Of a stretch of 18,762 nucleotides of DNA, positions 1-7,500 are shown piece by piece (within the stretch, counting starts at the first letter, position 1; the number at the start of each line of letters is the position of its first letter). The notes under the pieces were generated by a model. That model saw only the letters and a program-made list of their open reading frames with translations, did not search any database and was not told the DNA's origin. A program made the position numbers and the translations under genes. The DNA comes from Anaerolineaceae bacterium (GTDB lineage Bacteria; Planctomycetota; Phycisphaerae; FEN-1346; JAACEH01), in the NCBI GenBank assembly GCA_011682595.1, contig JAACEH010000002.1:1-18762 (forward strand), written 5' to 3'.

Positions 1-371
1 TTCTCGCGAGCCCGGACCAGCATCTCGGGCGTCATGTCCACGCCGATCGCGCGGCCCTCGGGCCCGACCTTCTCGGCCGCCGGGAAGACGTCGCGCCCGG
101 CCCCCGAGCCCAGGTCGAGCACCGTCTCGCCGGGAGCGACCTCGGCCAGCATGATCGGGTTGCCGCACGATAGTCCCATATCCGCCTGGGCTGCAACATC
201 GGCCACCGCTTTCCCACAGCATGGCGACTCGGCCGGCCCACAGAATATCTGTTCGGCAGGCTCACAGCACGACGACCTGGAGGAGGCCTCCGAGTCACCA
301 CAGCACGACGACCCGCTCCCAGCCACTTTGCCGTAGGCCTCCCTGACCACCTTGTGAACGTCCTTGGACAT
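1..371 (-). CDS. arsM: Arsenite S-adenosylmethionine methyltransferase, 5' part (cut by window start)
   Basis: This cytosolic enzyme methylates trivalent arsenic using S-adenosylmethionine. About 123 residues are visible and the rest lies outside the window. The SAM-binding motif [14 protein letters not shown] is at residues 84-96. It is preceded by GLSCGNP (66-72), the hallmark of the ArsM family, with its conserved Cys69. The N-terminus is rich in cysteine pairs (C23-C24, C35-C36, C51-C52, plus C44), as in many prokaryotic ArsM proteins, where N-terminal cysteines bind As(III). The start ATG at 371 is fixed by a perfect AGGAGG five bases upstream. A promoter-like sequence lies at 415-443. 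The sulfatase upstream is on the same strand but 128 bp away, so arsM is probably transcribed on its own. The family assignment is strong from GLSCGNP plus motif I; activity cannot be judged because the C-terminal half is missing. Confidence 0.9.
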   Translation of the reverse strand, partial: MSKDVHKVVREAYGKVAGSGSSCCGDSEASSRSSCCEPAEQIFCGPAESPCCGKAVADVAAQADMGLSCGNPIMLAEVAPGETVLDLGSGAGRDVFPAAEKVGPEGRAIGVDMTPEMLVRARE

Positions 372-376
372 TACTA

Positions 377-382
377 CCTCCT
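377..382 (-). promoter_or_regulatory. Ribosome binding site of arsM
   Basis: AGGAGG on the minus strand, five bases before the ATG at 371. It fixes the arsM start. Confidence 0.75.
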
Positions 383-414
383 GTTCTGCGCTCGGTGTGA
401 CGTTACCGCTCTAT

Positions 415-443
415 TCTATACTGATTGACGGCGTAGGGAACAA
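415..443 (-). promoter_or_regulatory. Candidate sigma-70-type promoter of arsM
   Basis: On the minus strand TTGTTC (-35, 438-443) and TATAGA (-10, 415-420) are separated by exactly 17 bases, about 45 bases before the arsM start. This sits in an otherwise gene-free 128-bp gap. It is a pattern match only; planctomycete promoters are poorly characterised. Confidence 0.35.
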
Positions 444-499
444 ACTTGTCGGCAATTCTCTCACCCTTGACCTCCACCGCATGATTCTCAAAACCCTCC

Positions 500-1969
500 T
501 CACCGCCGGTCGCTGTCGTGCGGGACGGTGTCGCAGGTCTCCTGATACCAAGTAAGCATGCGCTCCTTGAGCCGGGCGAGGTCGTCAGCCAACGACGGGT
601 CGGCGATGCGGTTGACGAGTTCCTGGGGGTCGCTGCGGAGATCATATAACTCGTCTTGCTCGTAGAGGCGGCGGACGTACTTGAAGTTCCGGGTGCGACA
701 CATGGTGGCCTTGGTGTGCTCGGGCCCCTGGCTTTGCTGCAAGCCGACGCGCGGCCAATAGAGGCCCGCCGGGTTCAGGCTGGAGGTGCTCTGGCGGTCC
801 GAGCAGTGGTCCTCTCCGTGCAGCCGGCCGCCCTCGCAGAACACCGCATCGCGATGCTCGTCCGCGTCGCCGGCAACAACCGGCAGGAGCGAACGCCCGA
901 AATGCGTGTGTCGCGGCTCGATGCCGGTCAGGGCCTCGATCGTCGCCGGTACGTCGATGAGTTCGGCCATGGCCTCTGTGACGCGCGGCCGAACCGGCAC
1001 GCCGCGCGGAGGCTTGACCACCAGCGGCACACGCGTCAGACAGTCCTCGAAGGTGTTCTGTGTTTTCTCCACGAGGCCGTAGTCGCCCGTGAAGTCGCCA
1101 TGGTCGGAGAACAGGAATATGGCGGTGTCGTCGTAAAGGCCCGTTTCGCGCAGTGCGTCAAGGACCAAGTGGAACTGATCGTCCACGCGGGCACACATGC
1201 CGTAGTAAACCGCCCGCAGTTCGGTCCACTGCTGCTCGGTCCAGCCTCCGAGATTCTGCCGCTCGCAGATGCCCTTCAAGAGCGACGGCTTGCCCTTCCA
1301 GCCGGCGGGCGTGGGGGCTCGCGGTGGGAGCTTGGAGCGGTCGATCATCGAGAAGTACGGCTCTTCGACGGCGTACGGCGGATGGGGGTACTGCAGCGGC
1401 AGATAGATCACCAGCGGCTGGTCGTCCGGGGCGTTGTGGAGAAAATCGATCGCCCCTTCAATCATCGCCCAGTCCCAGTGGCGGTAACGCTCGGCGCCGG
1501 GCCGTTTTTCGAGTTTGCCCCAGAACATGGAGTAATAGCCGTCGTCGTCCGGCGACTTGCTGTTCATCATCAGTTGGTGCGGATCGGGATCAATCGGACC
1601 TTCAGGTTCGAACTTCAGGTCGGCCACGCGTTCAAAGCCGCCCTGCCCCGGGACCAGATCGTTCTTGCCGCCCCACCAGACAAAGTAGCCCGCCTCGCGC
1701 AGGGTCTGCAGGAGCAGCGGCTCGTGCGACCTCAGCATGTGGTACATCGTGCGGTGGCCATGGACGTGGGGATACCATCCGGTCATGAAGGAGCAGCGAC
1801 TCGGCGTACAGACCGGATTCTGACAGAAGGCCCAGCGAAAGCTGACCGCCTCGCGCTCGACGAACTCGTCGAGGTGCGGCGTCACGGCGGCGGGGTTACC
1901 CATGTGGCCCAGCACGTCGGTCCGCCACTGGTCGGGATTGAAAATCAGAATGTGCGGTCGTGTGCTCAT
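500..1969 (-). CDS. Sulfatase, formylglycine-dependent (S1 / alkaline phosphatase superfamily)
   Basis: Predicted sulfate-ester hydrolase of 489 residues. The signature CTPSR is at residues 54-58, so Cys54 should be converted to the catalytic formylglycine by a sulfatase-modifying enzyme not encoded here. Other family features are the N-terminal metal-ligand strand (FNPDQWRTD, 10-18), PHPPY (195-199) and the metal-binding SDHGD (288-292). The N-terminus starts directly with the first beta strand. There is no signal peptide or lipobox, unlike most planctomycete sulfatases, which suggests a cytosolic location or an intracellular substrate. The ATG is preceded by GAGGA seven bases upstream. It follows the LAB_N gene by only 34 bp on the same strand, so it may be the last gene of the glycan operon. 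Substrate cannot be told; a sulfated sugar is the default guess and a related phosphoester hydrolase is possible. Confidence 0.88.
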   Translation of the reverse strand: MSTRPHILIFNPDQWRTDVLGHMGNPAAVTPHLDEFVEREAVSFRWAFCQNPVCTPSRCSFMTGWYPHVHGHRTMYHMLRSHEPLLLQTLREAGYFVWWGGKNDLVPGQGGFERVADLKFEPEGPIDPDPHQLMMNSKSPDDDGYYSMFWGKLEKRPGAERYRHWDWAMIEGAIDFLHNAPDDQPLVIYLPLQYPHPPYAVEEPYFSMIDRSKLPPRAPTPAGWKGKPSLLKGICERQNLGGWTEQQWTELRAVYYGMCARVDDQFHLVLDALRETGLYDDTAIFLFSDHGDFTGDYGLVEKTQNTFEDCLTRVPLVVKPPRGVPVRPRVTEAMAELIDVPATIEALTGIEPRHTHFGRSLLPVVAGDADEHRDAVFCEGGRLHGEDHCSDRQSTSSLNPAGLYWPRVGLQQSQGPEHTKATMCRTRNFKYVRRLYEQDELYDLRSDPQELVNRIADPSLADDLARLKERMLTWYQETCDTVPHDSDRR

Positions 1970-2003
1970 CGGACGTTCCTCATCCAGACAGTGTTATCAG
2001 CCG

Positions 2004-2321
2004 TCACCCGACGGACGATGTGCCAAGGCCGTCCTGGCCATCGCCACGACGATGGCGGTAGATCAGGACCAGGTTGCGCATGTAGACGATGCTGCCGAAC
2101 GACTGACCGAGAATGAAGATGGGGTCGGCCCGGACAATCGCGTAGACCAGCAGACCGGCGCTGCCAAACAGGCTCAGGTACCAGAAGGCGACGGGGATGA
2201 CACTTTTCTTGCGCCGCTCGGAAGCGATCCACTGGACCACAAAGCGGCCCGTAAAAGCCAACTGGGCAACCAGTCCCAGCATCGCCCAGAAATCCATCTT
2301 TTCCACTAGTCGTTCAATCAT
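2004..2321 (-). CDS. LAB_N-domain membrane protein (lipid A biosynthesis N-terminal domain)
   Basis: Small inner-membrane protein of 105 residues with about three hydrophobic helices (roughly 13-32, 44-64 and 70-92). The motif SERRKKSVIPVAFWYLSLFG (34-53) is the core of the LAB_N domain (PF07578). Stand-alone LAB_N proteins usually sit next to a DPM1/ArnC-like glycosyltransferase, as here, and are thought to work with lipid-linked sugars; the biochemical role is not settled. The start was chosen at ATG 2321, which overlaps the glycosyltransferase stop by 8 bp, implying translational coupling. The same frame stays open upstream, but those residues are only the glycosyltransferase sequence read in another frame. 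Family confidence is high, function low. Confidence 0.87.
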   Translation of the reverse strand: MIERLVEKMDFWAMLGLVAQLAFTGRFVVQWIASERRKKSVIPVAFWYLSLFGSAGLLVYAIVRADPIFILGQSFGSIVYMRNLVLIYRHRRGDGQDGLGTSSVG

Positions 2322-3075
2322 GGTCTCGTTCCCACTCCTCGCTCTGGTAGGTGATTTTGCGGCTCTGCATCCAGCGAATGGCGAAGGCGTCGCGCAGGGC
2401 CCGGAAGACACGGTTCCAGAGGCCGTACTTGGCCACCCCGGCGGTCCCGGCGGTCCGCGGACGGTGGTTGACCGGAAGTTCCAGCACGCGGAAGCCCTCC
2501 ATCCTGATCAGCGTCGGGATGAAGCGGTGCAGGCCGTTGAACAGTTTGACCCGGGCGATGCACTGGCGTCGAAAAATTTTCAGGCCACAGGCCGAATCGT
2601 GAATCGTTTCGTGGGTCAGCCAGTTGCGCACCCCGTTGGCGATTCGCGTGGAAACCAGCCGCAACCAGGGATCGTTGCGACTTTTGCGCCAACCGTTGAT
2701 CATGTCGCACTCGCCCTCGACGATGTGCGGCAAGAGACGAACGATGTCCCGGGGGTCGTTCTGCAGGTCGGCGTCCAGGGTGCCGATATAGCGCCCGCGG
2801 GCCGCCCGCAGGCCGGCCTCCAGGGCCGCCGTCTGGCCGGAGCGCCGGCGGAGCGAAATGACCCTGAGCTGCGGGCACTGGCCCATCATTCGTCGCAGCA
2901 CGGCGGGGGTCTCGTCGGCGCTGCAGTCGTTGACGATCAGCAGTTCCCACGGTTGGCCGAGAGAGGCCGCCGCCGCGGATACCTCGCTCACCAGGCGCTG
3001 GACGTTCTCGGCTTCGTTGTAAGCCGGGGCTACAATGGAGAGGTAGACCTCCCCCGCATCGGTCGCGCTGTCCAT
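2314..3075 (-). CDS. Glycosyltransferase family 2, DPM1/ArnC-like
   Basis: Predicted polyprenyl-phosphate sugar transferase of 253 residues. GT-A fold motifs are in order: the nucleotide-binding strand SIVAPAYNEAENV (13-25), VNDCSADET (48-56), and the metal-binding DADLQNDP (101-108). No transmembrane helix is present, so it resembles soluble DPM1-type enzymes more than ArnC or GtrB, which carry two C-terminal helices; the LAB_N protein encoded next may supply membrane contact. Its ATG lies three bases after the stop of the sugar dehydrogenase gene and its stop overlaps the LAB_N start, so the three are co-translated. Likely role: loading a sugar, perhaps the uronic acid made by its neighbour, onto undecaprenyl phosphate for the ArnT-like enzyme at 3916-5718. 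Donor and acceptor are inferred from context. Confidence 0.9.
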   Translation of the reverse strand: MDSATDAGEVYLSIVAPAYNEAENVQRLVSEVSAAAASLGQPWELLIVNDCSADETPAVLRRMMGQCPQLRVISLRRRSGQTAALEAGLRAARGRYIGTLDADLQNDPRDIVRLLPHIVEGECDMINGWRKSRNDPWLRLVSTRIANGVRNWLTHETIHDSACGLKIFRRQCIARVKLFNGLHRFIPTLIRMEGFRVLELPVNHRPRTAGTAGVAKYGLWNRVFRALRDAFAIRWMQSRKITYQSEEWERDHD

Positions 3076-3078
3076 AGG

Positions 3079-3882
3079 TCAAGCCTTGTTCTTGAAGAGG
3101 TCGTAATCCGGATCGTCGGCCCGGTACTTTTCGTTGATTTTCATGACACAGGACATCAGCTCGGCACGGTAACCGCCGAGAGCCGAGGATCGAATGATCG
3201 CGCTGACGTCTTTGGGCAGACACTTGCCGGAGAACCCGCGATTATCCGGGTAGACGAAGGTATGGTCGCGGCTGATCCGCGGATCGGCCAGCCAGAGTTC
3301 CCGGAGTTCGTTGTAGTCGCAGCCCAGGGCCTTGGCCAGGTCGTAGAACTCGTTGCAGAAGATCACCTTGAGGGCGTAGAAGGAGTTCTCCATGTACTTG
3401 GCCACTTCGGCGGTGCGGCTGTCGGTGAAATGGTACTGCACCTCGCTGTGATAGTAGCGGTTGTAGATGTCGGCCACGGCGGAACAGTCGGCCGGCGGGC
3501 CGCCGAGAATGATGAAGGTTCGGCGGGTCACGTCCGACAGCGGGTGCTGGGCCGTCTCGCCCAGATACTCGGGCTGAAAGAGGATTCGTTTGCCGGTTTT
3601 CTTGCCCAGCCGCTCGGTGGTTCCCGGAGCAACGGTTGAGCGAATGACGATCAGCGGCGATTCAATCCAGCCGATAACCTCCTCGACAATCGAGGTGTCG
3701 CAGGCCCCGTCTTTGCCCACCGGCGTCGGCACACAGACAAACGTTATCTCGCACCGGCCGATGCGTTTGCGGTCGGCCGCCGTACCGCCGACGTCGTAAC
3801 CCACGGCGTCCCGGCCGAACAGTTCGCTCAGGCTTCGGCCCACAACGCCATAGCCGACAATTCCGATACCGCTGTTTTCCAA
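3079..3882 (-). CDS. UDP-glucose/GDP-mannose dehydrogenase family protein, short form
   Basis: NAD-dependent nucleotide-sugar dehydrogenase of 267 residues. It has the Rossmann motif GYGVVG (10-15), the strand FVCVPTPVG (48-56), FQPEYLGE (102-109) with the conserved Glu105, AKYMENSFYALK (161-172) with the conserved Lys162, and GFSGKCLPKD (216-225) with the catalytic Cys221. These enzymes oxidise a UDP- or GDP-hexose to the uronic acid in two NAD-dependent steps. Typical members are about 400-450 residues; this one stops soon after the central helices and lacks the C-terminal nucleotide-sugar-binding domain. The stop is clean and the next gene begins three bases later, so this looks like a native short form. 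It starts at TTG 3882, supported by AGGAG seven bases upstream. The product sugar is not identifiable. Confidence 0.85.
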   Translation of the reverse strand: MENSGIGIVGYGVVGRSLSELFGRDAVGYDVGGTAADRKRIGRCEITFVCVPTPVGKDGACDTSIVEEVIGWIESPLIVIRSTVAPGTTERLGKKTGKRILFQPEYLGETAQHPLSDVTRRTFIILGGPPADCSAVADIYNRYYHSEVQYHFTDSRTAEVAKYMENSFYALKVIFCNEFYDLAKALGCDYNELRELWLADPRISRDHTFVYPDNRGFSGKCLPKDVSAIIRSSALGGYRAELMSCVMKINEKYRADDPDYDLFKNKA

Positions 3883-3889
3883 GGTATTT

Positions 3890-3894
3890 CTCCT
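3890..3894 (-). promoter_or_regulatory. Ribosome binding site deciding a TTG start
   Basis: AGGAG on the minus strand, seven bases before TTG 3882. With this start the protein begins five residues before its first Rossmann strand, as the family requires; no suitable ATG is available. Confidence 0.65.
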
Positions 3895-3915
3895 GTTTAC
3901 AAAACGGACAGTCCT

Positions 3916-5718
3916 TTATTTTTCAGCCTCCGGCCCGCCCTGGCCCGGCGACTCCTCGACCGGTCGTTCGACCTTGAGGCTCTCGACAGGCGAAACGGCC
4001 TTCAGCAGAAGATAGTAGCGCTTGAACTCCACCGGCTCCTCGGGCAAAACGACCTGCCAGGAACCGGCCTTGTGCAGACCCGGAAACTGCGTGTTGCGGA
4101 CCACCAGGAAAGCGCCGGGATGGTCCGCTCGCCAGGCGGCCAGATCGTCCACCTGCTCGAACACCGGCAGCGAGCGGCCAAGCAAGAACGGGACCGGGGT
4201 CATGTTCTTGTCCCAGCGATACATGGCCACCTTGTCCAGGGCCGGGTTGGCGGCCAGCAGACGGTCGACAATCCGCCCGGTCAGGCGGTCCCTGGGCGAA
4301 GCCATCTGCCGCAGAGGTCCGCTGAGCATCAGGGTCTGGGCAACCAGCACAACGACGGCGAAAACCAGCAGTGCCGCGAACCTTCGCCGGGTGGCGAATA
4401 GCCAGAGCATGGCCGCCAGTCCCAGTGCGGCAACTCCGCCAAACAGGGCAAGGGCCGCCTTCAGGTCCGGGAATTCACGAGCCGCCACGACCACCCCGGC
4501 AATGACTGCGGGTATGACCAGTACGTGGGCCGCGACAATCCCTTTGACCAGTCGCGACATTCGCCCGGACCATCGGAAAGTCACATACTCTTCGGCGACG
4601 CCGGCCAGGACCATCATGGCCGGCACCGTGGCCAGGACATAGTACATCCGCTTCTGGGCACTGAACGACAGCAGAACGACGCCCCCGAGGCCCCAGCTTA
4701 GCAAAAAGACCAGGGCCTGGCGAGTCAAACACCGGCGGCAAGCCGGCAGGAAAACTCCCAGCCCCACAAAAAGCAGCCAAGGCAGCCAGAGCACCGGGGC
4801 CGCGTACAGATAGTAGTAGAACGGCTTGGTGTTGCCAAGTTCGCCGCCGTAACGGCCCAGGGATTGCTCGTACCAGGCCGAGGCCGCCTCGGGGTGGCTG
4901 ATCAGCACGTAGATCACCCACGGGGCCAGGACGGCCAGAAAAATCAGCGGACCGACCAGCGGCAACATGCGGCCCAGGCAACGGGACCACCCACCCCACC
5001 CGCCGGCCAGGGCGGTGACGATCAGCGTGATGGCGACGAGGGCCATCGGCAACGGGCCCTTGGTCAGCACGGCCAGGGCCAGGCTCAGCCACATCAGGAC
5101 GAAACAGACGACCTGGCGACGGCGAACGCTCTCGGTCAGACCGCACCAGCAGGCGACCAGGGCCGCCGTGGTCCAGAAACAGAGCTGCATGTCCACCTCG
5201 GCCTGCCGGGCCCAGATCAGGGCGGTCGAGGAGGTGACGAAAACCAGCCCGCAGACCAGTCCCACCCGGGGGGTGGCCATCCTCCGGCCCAGCAGGACCA
5301 CCAGCAGCATGGTGCCGATGCAGGCCAGGACCGACGGTATGCGAATGGTCCAGGTGTTGAGGTGGCCGGTCAGCCGGGACAGCCCGCCGGCTATCCAGAA
5401 GGGCAGCGGCGGCTTGAAGAAATCCGGTCGCCCGTTCAGATAGGGCACCAGCCAGTGGCCCTCTTCGATCAGCCCGCGGGTCCGCTCCCCGGCCAGGGCT
5501 TCGTGATTCTTGAGCGGATAGCCGGACTCCAGAAAAGCAAGGTGCAGCAGGGCCGCATAGACGATCAGGGCCAGCAGGGCAAGCCCCGGCCGCCGAAATT
5601 CGGACGCCACTTCCGCCGGGCGGTCGGCGGGACAAACTGCCTGGGGAAACTGAACGGGGGCCATAGAGCCTTGATCTCCCATGGTTGAAACGTCTGCGGC
5701 ACAATACCTGTCGGGCAT
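3916..5718 (-). CDS. ArnT/PMT-like membrane glycosyltransferase (GT39/GT83 type)
   Basis: Integral membrane protein of 600 residues that should move a sugar from a polyprenyl-phosphate carrier to an envelope acceptor. The first helix is at about 46-64. The first periplasmic loop carries WLVPYLNGRPDFFKPPLPFW (89-108), very typical of ArnT/PMT enzymes (PMT_2, PF13231). Roughly ten more hydrophobic helices follow to about residue 455, then a soluble C-terminal domain ending in a Pro/Glu-rich tail. The catalytic Asp-Glu pair of the first loop reads His72-Glu73 here. The frame is open to a TTG at 5766; ATG 5718 was chosen because it is the first ATG and has GGGGAAG upstream. ATG 5664 would also fit, leaving a shorter N-terminus. 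It is first in a minus-strand run, 33 bp before the sugar dehydrogenase. Acceptor unknown (lipid A, protein or other glycan). Confidence 0.85.
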   Translation of the reverse strand: MPDRYCAADVSTMGDQGSMAPVQFPQAVCPADRPAEVASEFRRPGLALLALIVYAALLHLAFLESGYPLKNHEALAGERTRGLIEEGHWLVPYLNGRPDFFKPPLPFWIAGGLSRLTGHLNTWTIRIPSVLACIGTMLLVVLLGRRMATPRVGLVCGLVFVTSSTALIWARQAEVDMQLCFWTTAALVACWCGLTESVRRRQVVCFVLMWLSLALAVLTKGPLPMALVAITLIVTALAGGWGGWSRCLGRMLPLVGPLIFLAVLAPWVIYVLISHPEAASAWYEQSLGRYGGELGNTKPFYYYLYAAPVLWLPWLLFVGLGVFLPACRRCLTRQALVFLLSWGLGGVVLLSFSAQKRMYYVLATVPAMMVLAGVAEEYVTFRWSGRMSRLVKGIVAAHVLVIPAVIAGVVVAAREFPDLKAALALFGGVAALGLAAMLWLFATRRRFAALLVFAVVVLVAQTLMLSGPLRQMASPRDRLTGRIVDRLLAANPALDKVAMYRWDKNMTPVPFLLGRSLPVFEQVDDLAAWRADHPGAFLVVRNTQFPGLHKAGSWQVVLPEEPVEFKRYYLLLKAVSPVESLKVERPVEESPGQGGPEAEK

Positions 5719-5843
5719 TATTACCGCTTCCCCGACAAACTGGCAAACTAAAACCGCCTTCTGCAATAAACAGCGGGAGCGGGCGTTTAGCTGATCGGCA
5801 GCCCGATCGTATCGCTTTTTTTTACATTGGGGAGGACGGACAG

Positions 5844-6575
5844 ATGAGAATATTGAAGATGCTGGGCCTTGTGGCGGCCGTCATGGTGTCGCTGTATCTG
5901 GCCGCGACGGCCGGGGCGAGCGATTCTGATCGCGCTGCCGGTAAGGACGGGATTGCCGAAGTGCGTCGCCCGGCGCGACCGGACCGGGACAAGGCCGATC
6001 GGTCCGAGGCCGGGCAGCAACTTCGTCGGCTGCTCAGGAATCGCGACCGATCGTTCGAGCGCAAGAACAGCGACGAGGACCTGTTGCGCGGGTTCACCAC
6101 CTACTCGCACCCGGTGGCGGGACGGCACGTGGCCTACCTGCTGATTCGCTGGGGCGACCTGGACAAGATGATTGAGGGCTACGGTCCGCAGTACTACAGC
6201 AACTGGGACGGCTTTGTGAAACTGTCGGACGGCCTGGCCACGGTGGCCAAGAAGATCGCCTTCGACGATGGGTCGCGGCGACGCCCGCGCCCTGAGTCCC
6301 GCAACGACGATGACGGCGACGACGACCAGCGCCACGGCGAACCCGGCGAGGGTTCGGGACGCGACCGGATTATCCCGGACAACGACCCGGGGATGATCGT
6401 CTGGCAGGCCGGCGTCGTCGGGGGCACCGACGGGCTGCTGATCCGCCTCAGCATGCCCAGGGCCCGCGGCAGGATTATCATCAAGGCCGGCAACTTCCGC
6501 CTGGTCCTTCCCCTGCGACCCAAGCCGCAGGAGGAAGGCGACGATGACAACGACGGTGACGGCGGGGAGCAGTAG
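5844..6575 (+). CDS. Secreted protein of unknown function, highly charged
   Basis: No family recognised. The protein has 243 residues. It opens with a clear signal peptide (residues 1-25, hydrophobic core LGLVAAVMVSLYLAATA, cleavage near AGA-SD), so it is exported. The first mature part is rich in Arg, Asp and Lys. A middle segment with HPVAGRHVAYLLIRWGDLD (about 89-107) and YYSNWDGFVKL looks folded. An acidic low-complexity stretch follows (Asp-rich, around 150-160), then a beta-rich end with GRIIIKAGNFRLVLPL and a second acidic tail. The ATG has GGGGAGGA six bases upstream. It is divergent from the ArnT-like gene and followed about 40 bp later by an intrinsic terminator, so it is a single-gene unit. 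The acidic runs could bind cations, but that is speculation. Confidence 0.75.
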   Translation: MRILKMLGLVAAVMVSLYLAATAGASDSDRAAGKDGIAEVRRPARPDRDKADRSEAGQQLRRLLRNRDRSFERKNSDEDLLRGFTTYSHPVAGRHVAYLLIRWGDLDKMIEGYGPQYYSNWDGFVKLSDGLATVAKKIAFDDGSRRRPRPESRNDDDGDDDQRHGEPGEGSGRDRIIPDNDPGMIVWQAGVVGGTDGLLIRLSMPRARGRIIIKAGNFRLVLPLRPKPQEEGDDDNDGDGGEQ

Positions 6576-6615
6576 CGATCAGAATCCGCCGACAAGAAGA
6601 AGGCACACAAGCAAG

Positions 6616-6648
6616 AGCCGCACGGGAAATATTCCCGTGCGGCTTCTT
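6616..6648 (+). terminator. Intrinsic terminator after the secreted-protein gene
   Basis: A perfect 13-bp stem (6616-6628 with 6632-6644) with a 3-base loop is followed by TTCTT. It lies 40 bp after the stop at 6575. The stem is very stable although the T-run is short and interrupted. Confidence 0.75.
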
Positions 6649-6810
6649 GGCCGTTACAAGCCCCCTGCACCGCCGGGGGACGTTTGCGCTCTTTGGTGTC
6701 CCACGGCAGTGCCGTGGGCTTGTCATGGGGGGCGCGGGCGCCACGTGAAACTGCAAACCGCTGCAGGTGGACCGAGTTTTCCTGGCAGAAATGACAATTC
6801 CTTGGAACGT

Positions 6811-6871
6811 TTGGGCGTGAATGCTCGTTCAGGACTGTAAGGGAAAATTGTGGCTGTTCAGTCACGCCCAA
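6811..6871. repeat. 10-bp perfect inverted repeat, 41-base spacer, 30 bp before the metal-site gene
   Basis: ttgggcgtga (6811-6820) is the exact reverse complement of tcacgcccaa (6862-6871). It could be the closing stem of a structured leader RNA or a pair of binding half-sites for a regulator. No known riboswitch consensus was recognised. Confidence 0.55.
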
Positions 6872-6901
6872 GAAACCTACTTTTTTTGAGAGCAGACTGA
6901 A

Positions 6902-7450
6902 ATGACCAAGCGAACTCTGGGGTTGGCAGGTGTGGGTGTCGGGATTGTTTCGATAGTGGGCTTGCTGTCGATACCGCTGTCGGCTGAAGAAATGCACAAG
7001 GGGAGCGGCGAACACAAGGAGGCTGCCCCCGCACCGGCCTCCAAAGGGCACGACAGCATGCAGAAAATGCACATGATGAGAATGGGCGAAGTGCTGGGAG
7101 CGATCGACAAGGCCACCAAGGCGGTCGAGGCGGGCGACAAGACCACGGCCTTGGCCGAACTCAAGAAGGTCAGGCAACTTGTGGTTGCATGCCGGCAGGC
7201 CATGTCGCAAAGGCTCGTGAATGCCTTTTGTCCGATCATGGGAGACAAACTGGATCTTAACAAAGTGACGGCCAAGCGAACCCGGATGTTCGAAGGCAAA
7301 AGAGTAGGTTTCTGCTGCAACAACTGCCCCGCGGCATGGGACAAGCTTTCGGCGGAGGAAAAGGCAAAGAAGCTGGCTCCCTCATTGGCCCCCAAGAAAG
7401 CGATGCGCAACTCCGAGGGCAGCGGCATGAAGCGGCGTGAAACGCCATGA
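6902..7450 (+). CDS. Exported Met/His-rich protein with a YHS/TRASH-like Cys metal site
   Basis: Probable periplasmic metal-binding protein of 182 residues; no symbol is warranted. A signal peptide covers 1-28 (cleavage near LSA-EE). It is followed by a Met/His-rich segment (MQKMHMMRMGE, 53-63) of the kind that binds Cu(I) or Ag(I), then a helical stretch (64-105). The C-terminal part has NAFCPIMGDKLD (108-119) and GKRVGFCCNNCPAAWDKLS (132-150). Cys110, Cys138/139 and Cys142 are spaced as in YHS/TRASH metal-binding domains, and this FCPIMG...VGFCCxxCPAAWDKL form is typical of proteins near heavy-metal pumps. The start ATG has only a weak GAGAG upstream. It is on the same strand as the efflux operon but separated from it by the 7.5-9.9 kb block. 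The metal-site reading is strong; the metal is inferred. Confidence 0.82.
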   Translation: MTKRTLGLAGVGVGIVSIVGLLSIPLSAEEMHKGSGEHKEAAPAPASKGHDSMQKMHMMRMGEVLGAIDKATKAVEAGDKTTALAELKKVRQLVVACRQAMSQRLVNAFCPIMGDKLDLNKVTAKRTRMFEGKRVGFCCNNCPAAWDKLSAEEKAKKLAPSLAPKKAMRNSEGSGMKRRETP

Positions 7451-7500
7451 GGATCACTAAAGCGGCTTGCTCCACTTCGTCGCGGCTGCGTACGGATTAT

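Larger units (their letters stand above)
6576..6901. other. Intergenic region with two hairpins and a long inverted repeat
   Basis: No gene is seen in these 326 bp. They hold the terminator at 6616-6648, a perfect 8-bp hairpin at 6700-6718 (arms cccacggc and gccgtggg, 3-base loop) and the inverted repeat at 6811-6871 in front of the exported metal-site protein. The short frames present have no ribosome binding site and no recognisable protein sequence. Confidence 0.6.

Noticed and set aside
656..2116. 486-codon plus-strand frame
   Set aside because: Antisense to the sulfatase with CTPSR and SDHGD motifs. No ribosome binding site or recognisable protein.
2197..3639. 480-codon plus-strand frame
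   Set aside because: Antisense to the LAB_N, glycosyltransferase and dehydrogenase genes, all of which have clear motifs.
4475..5746. 423-codon minus-strand frame overlapping the ArnT-like gene
   Set aside because: Same strand, other frame. Its translation is Arg/Gly/Pro-rich low complexity, while the chosen frame shows membrane helices and the NGRP...KPPLPFW motif.
6700..6718. Perfect 8-bp hairpin as a second terminator
   Set aside because: No T-run follows and a better terminator lies 55 bp upstream. Kept only as part of the intergenic description.
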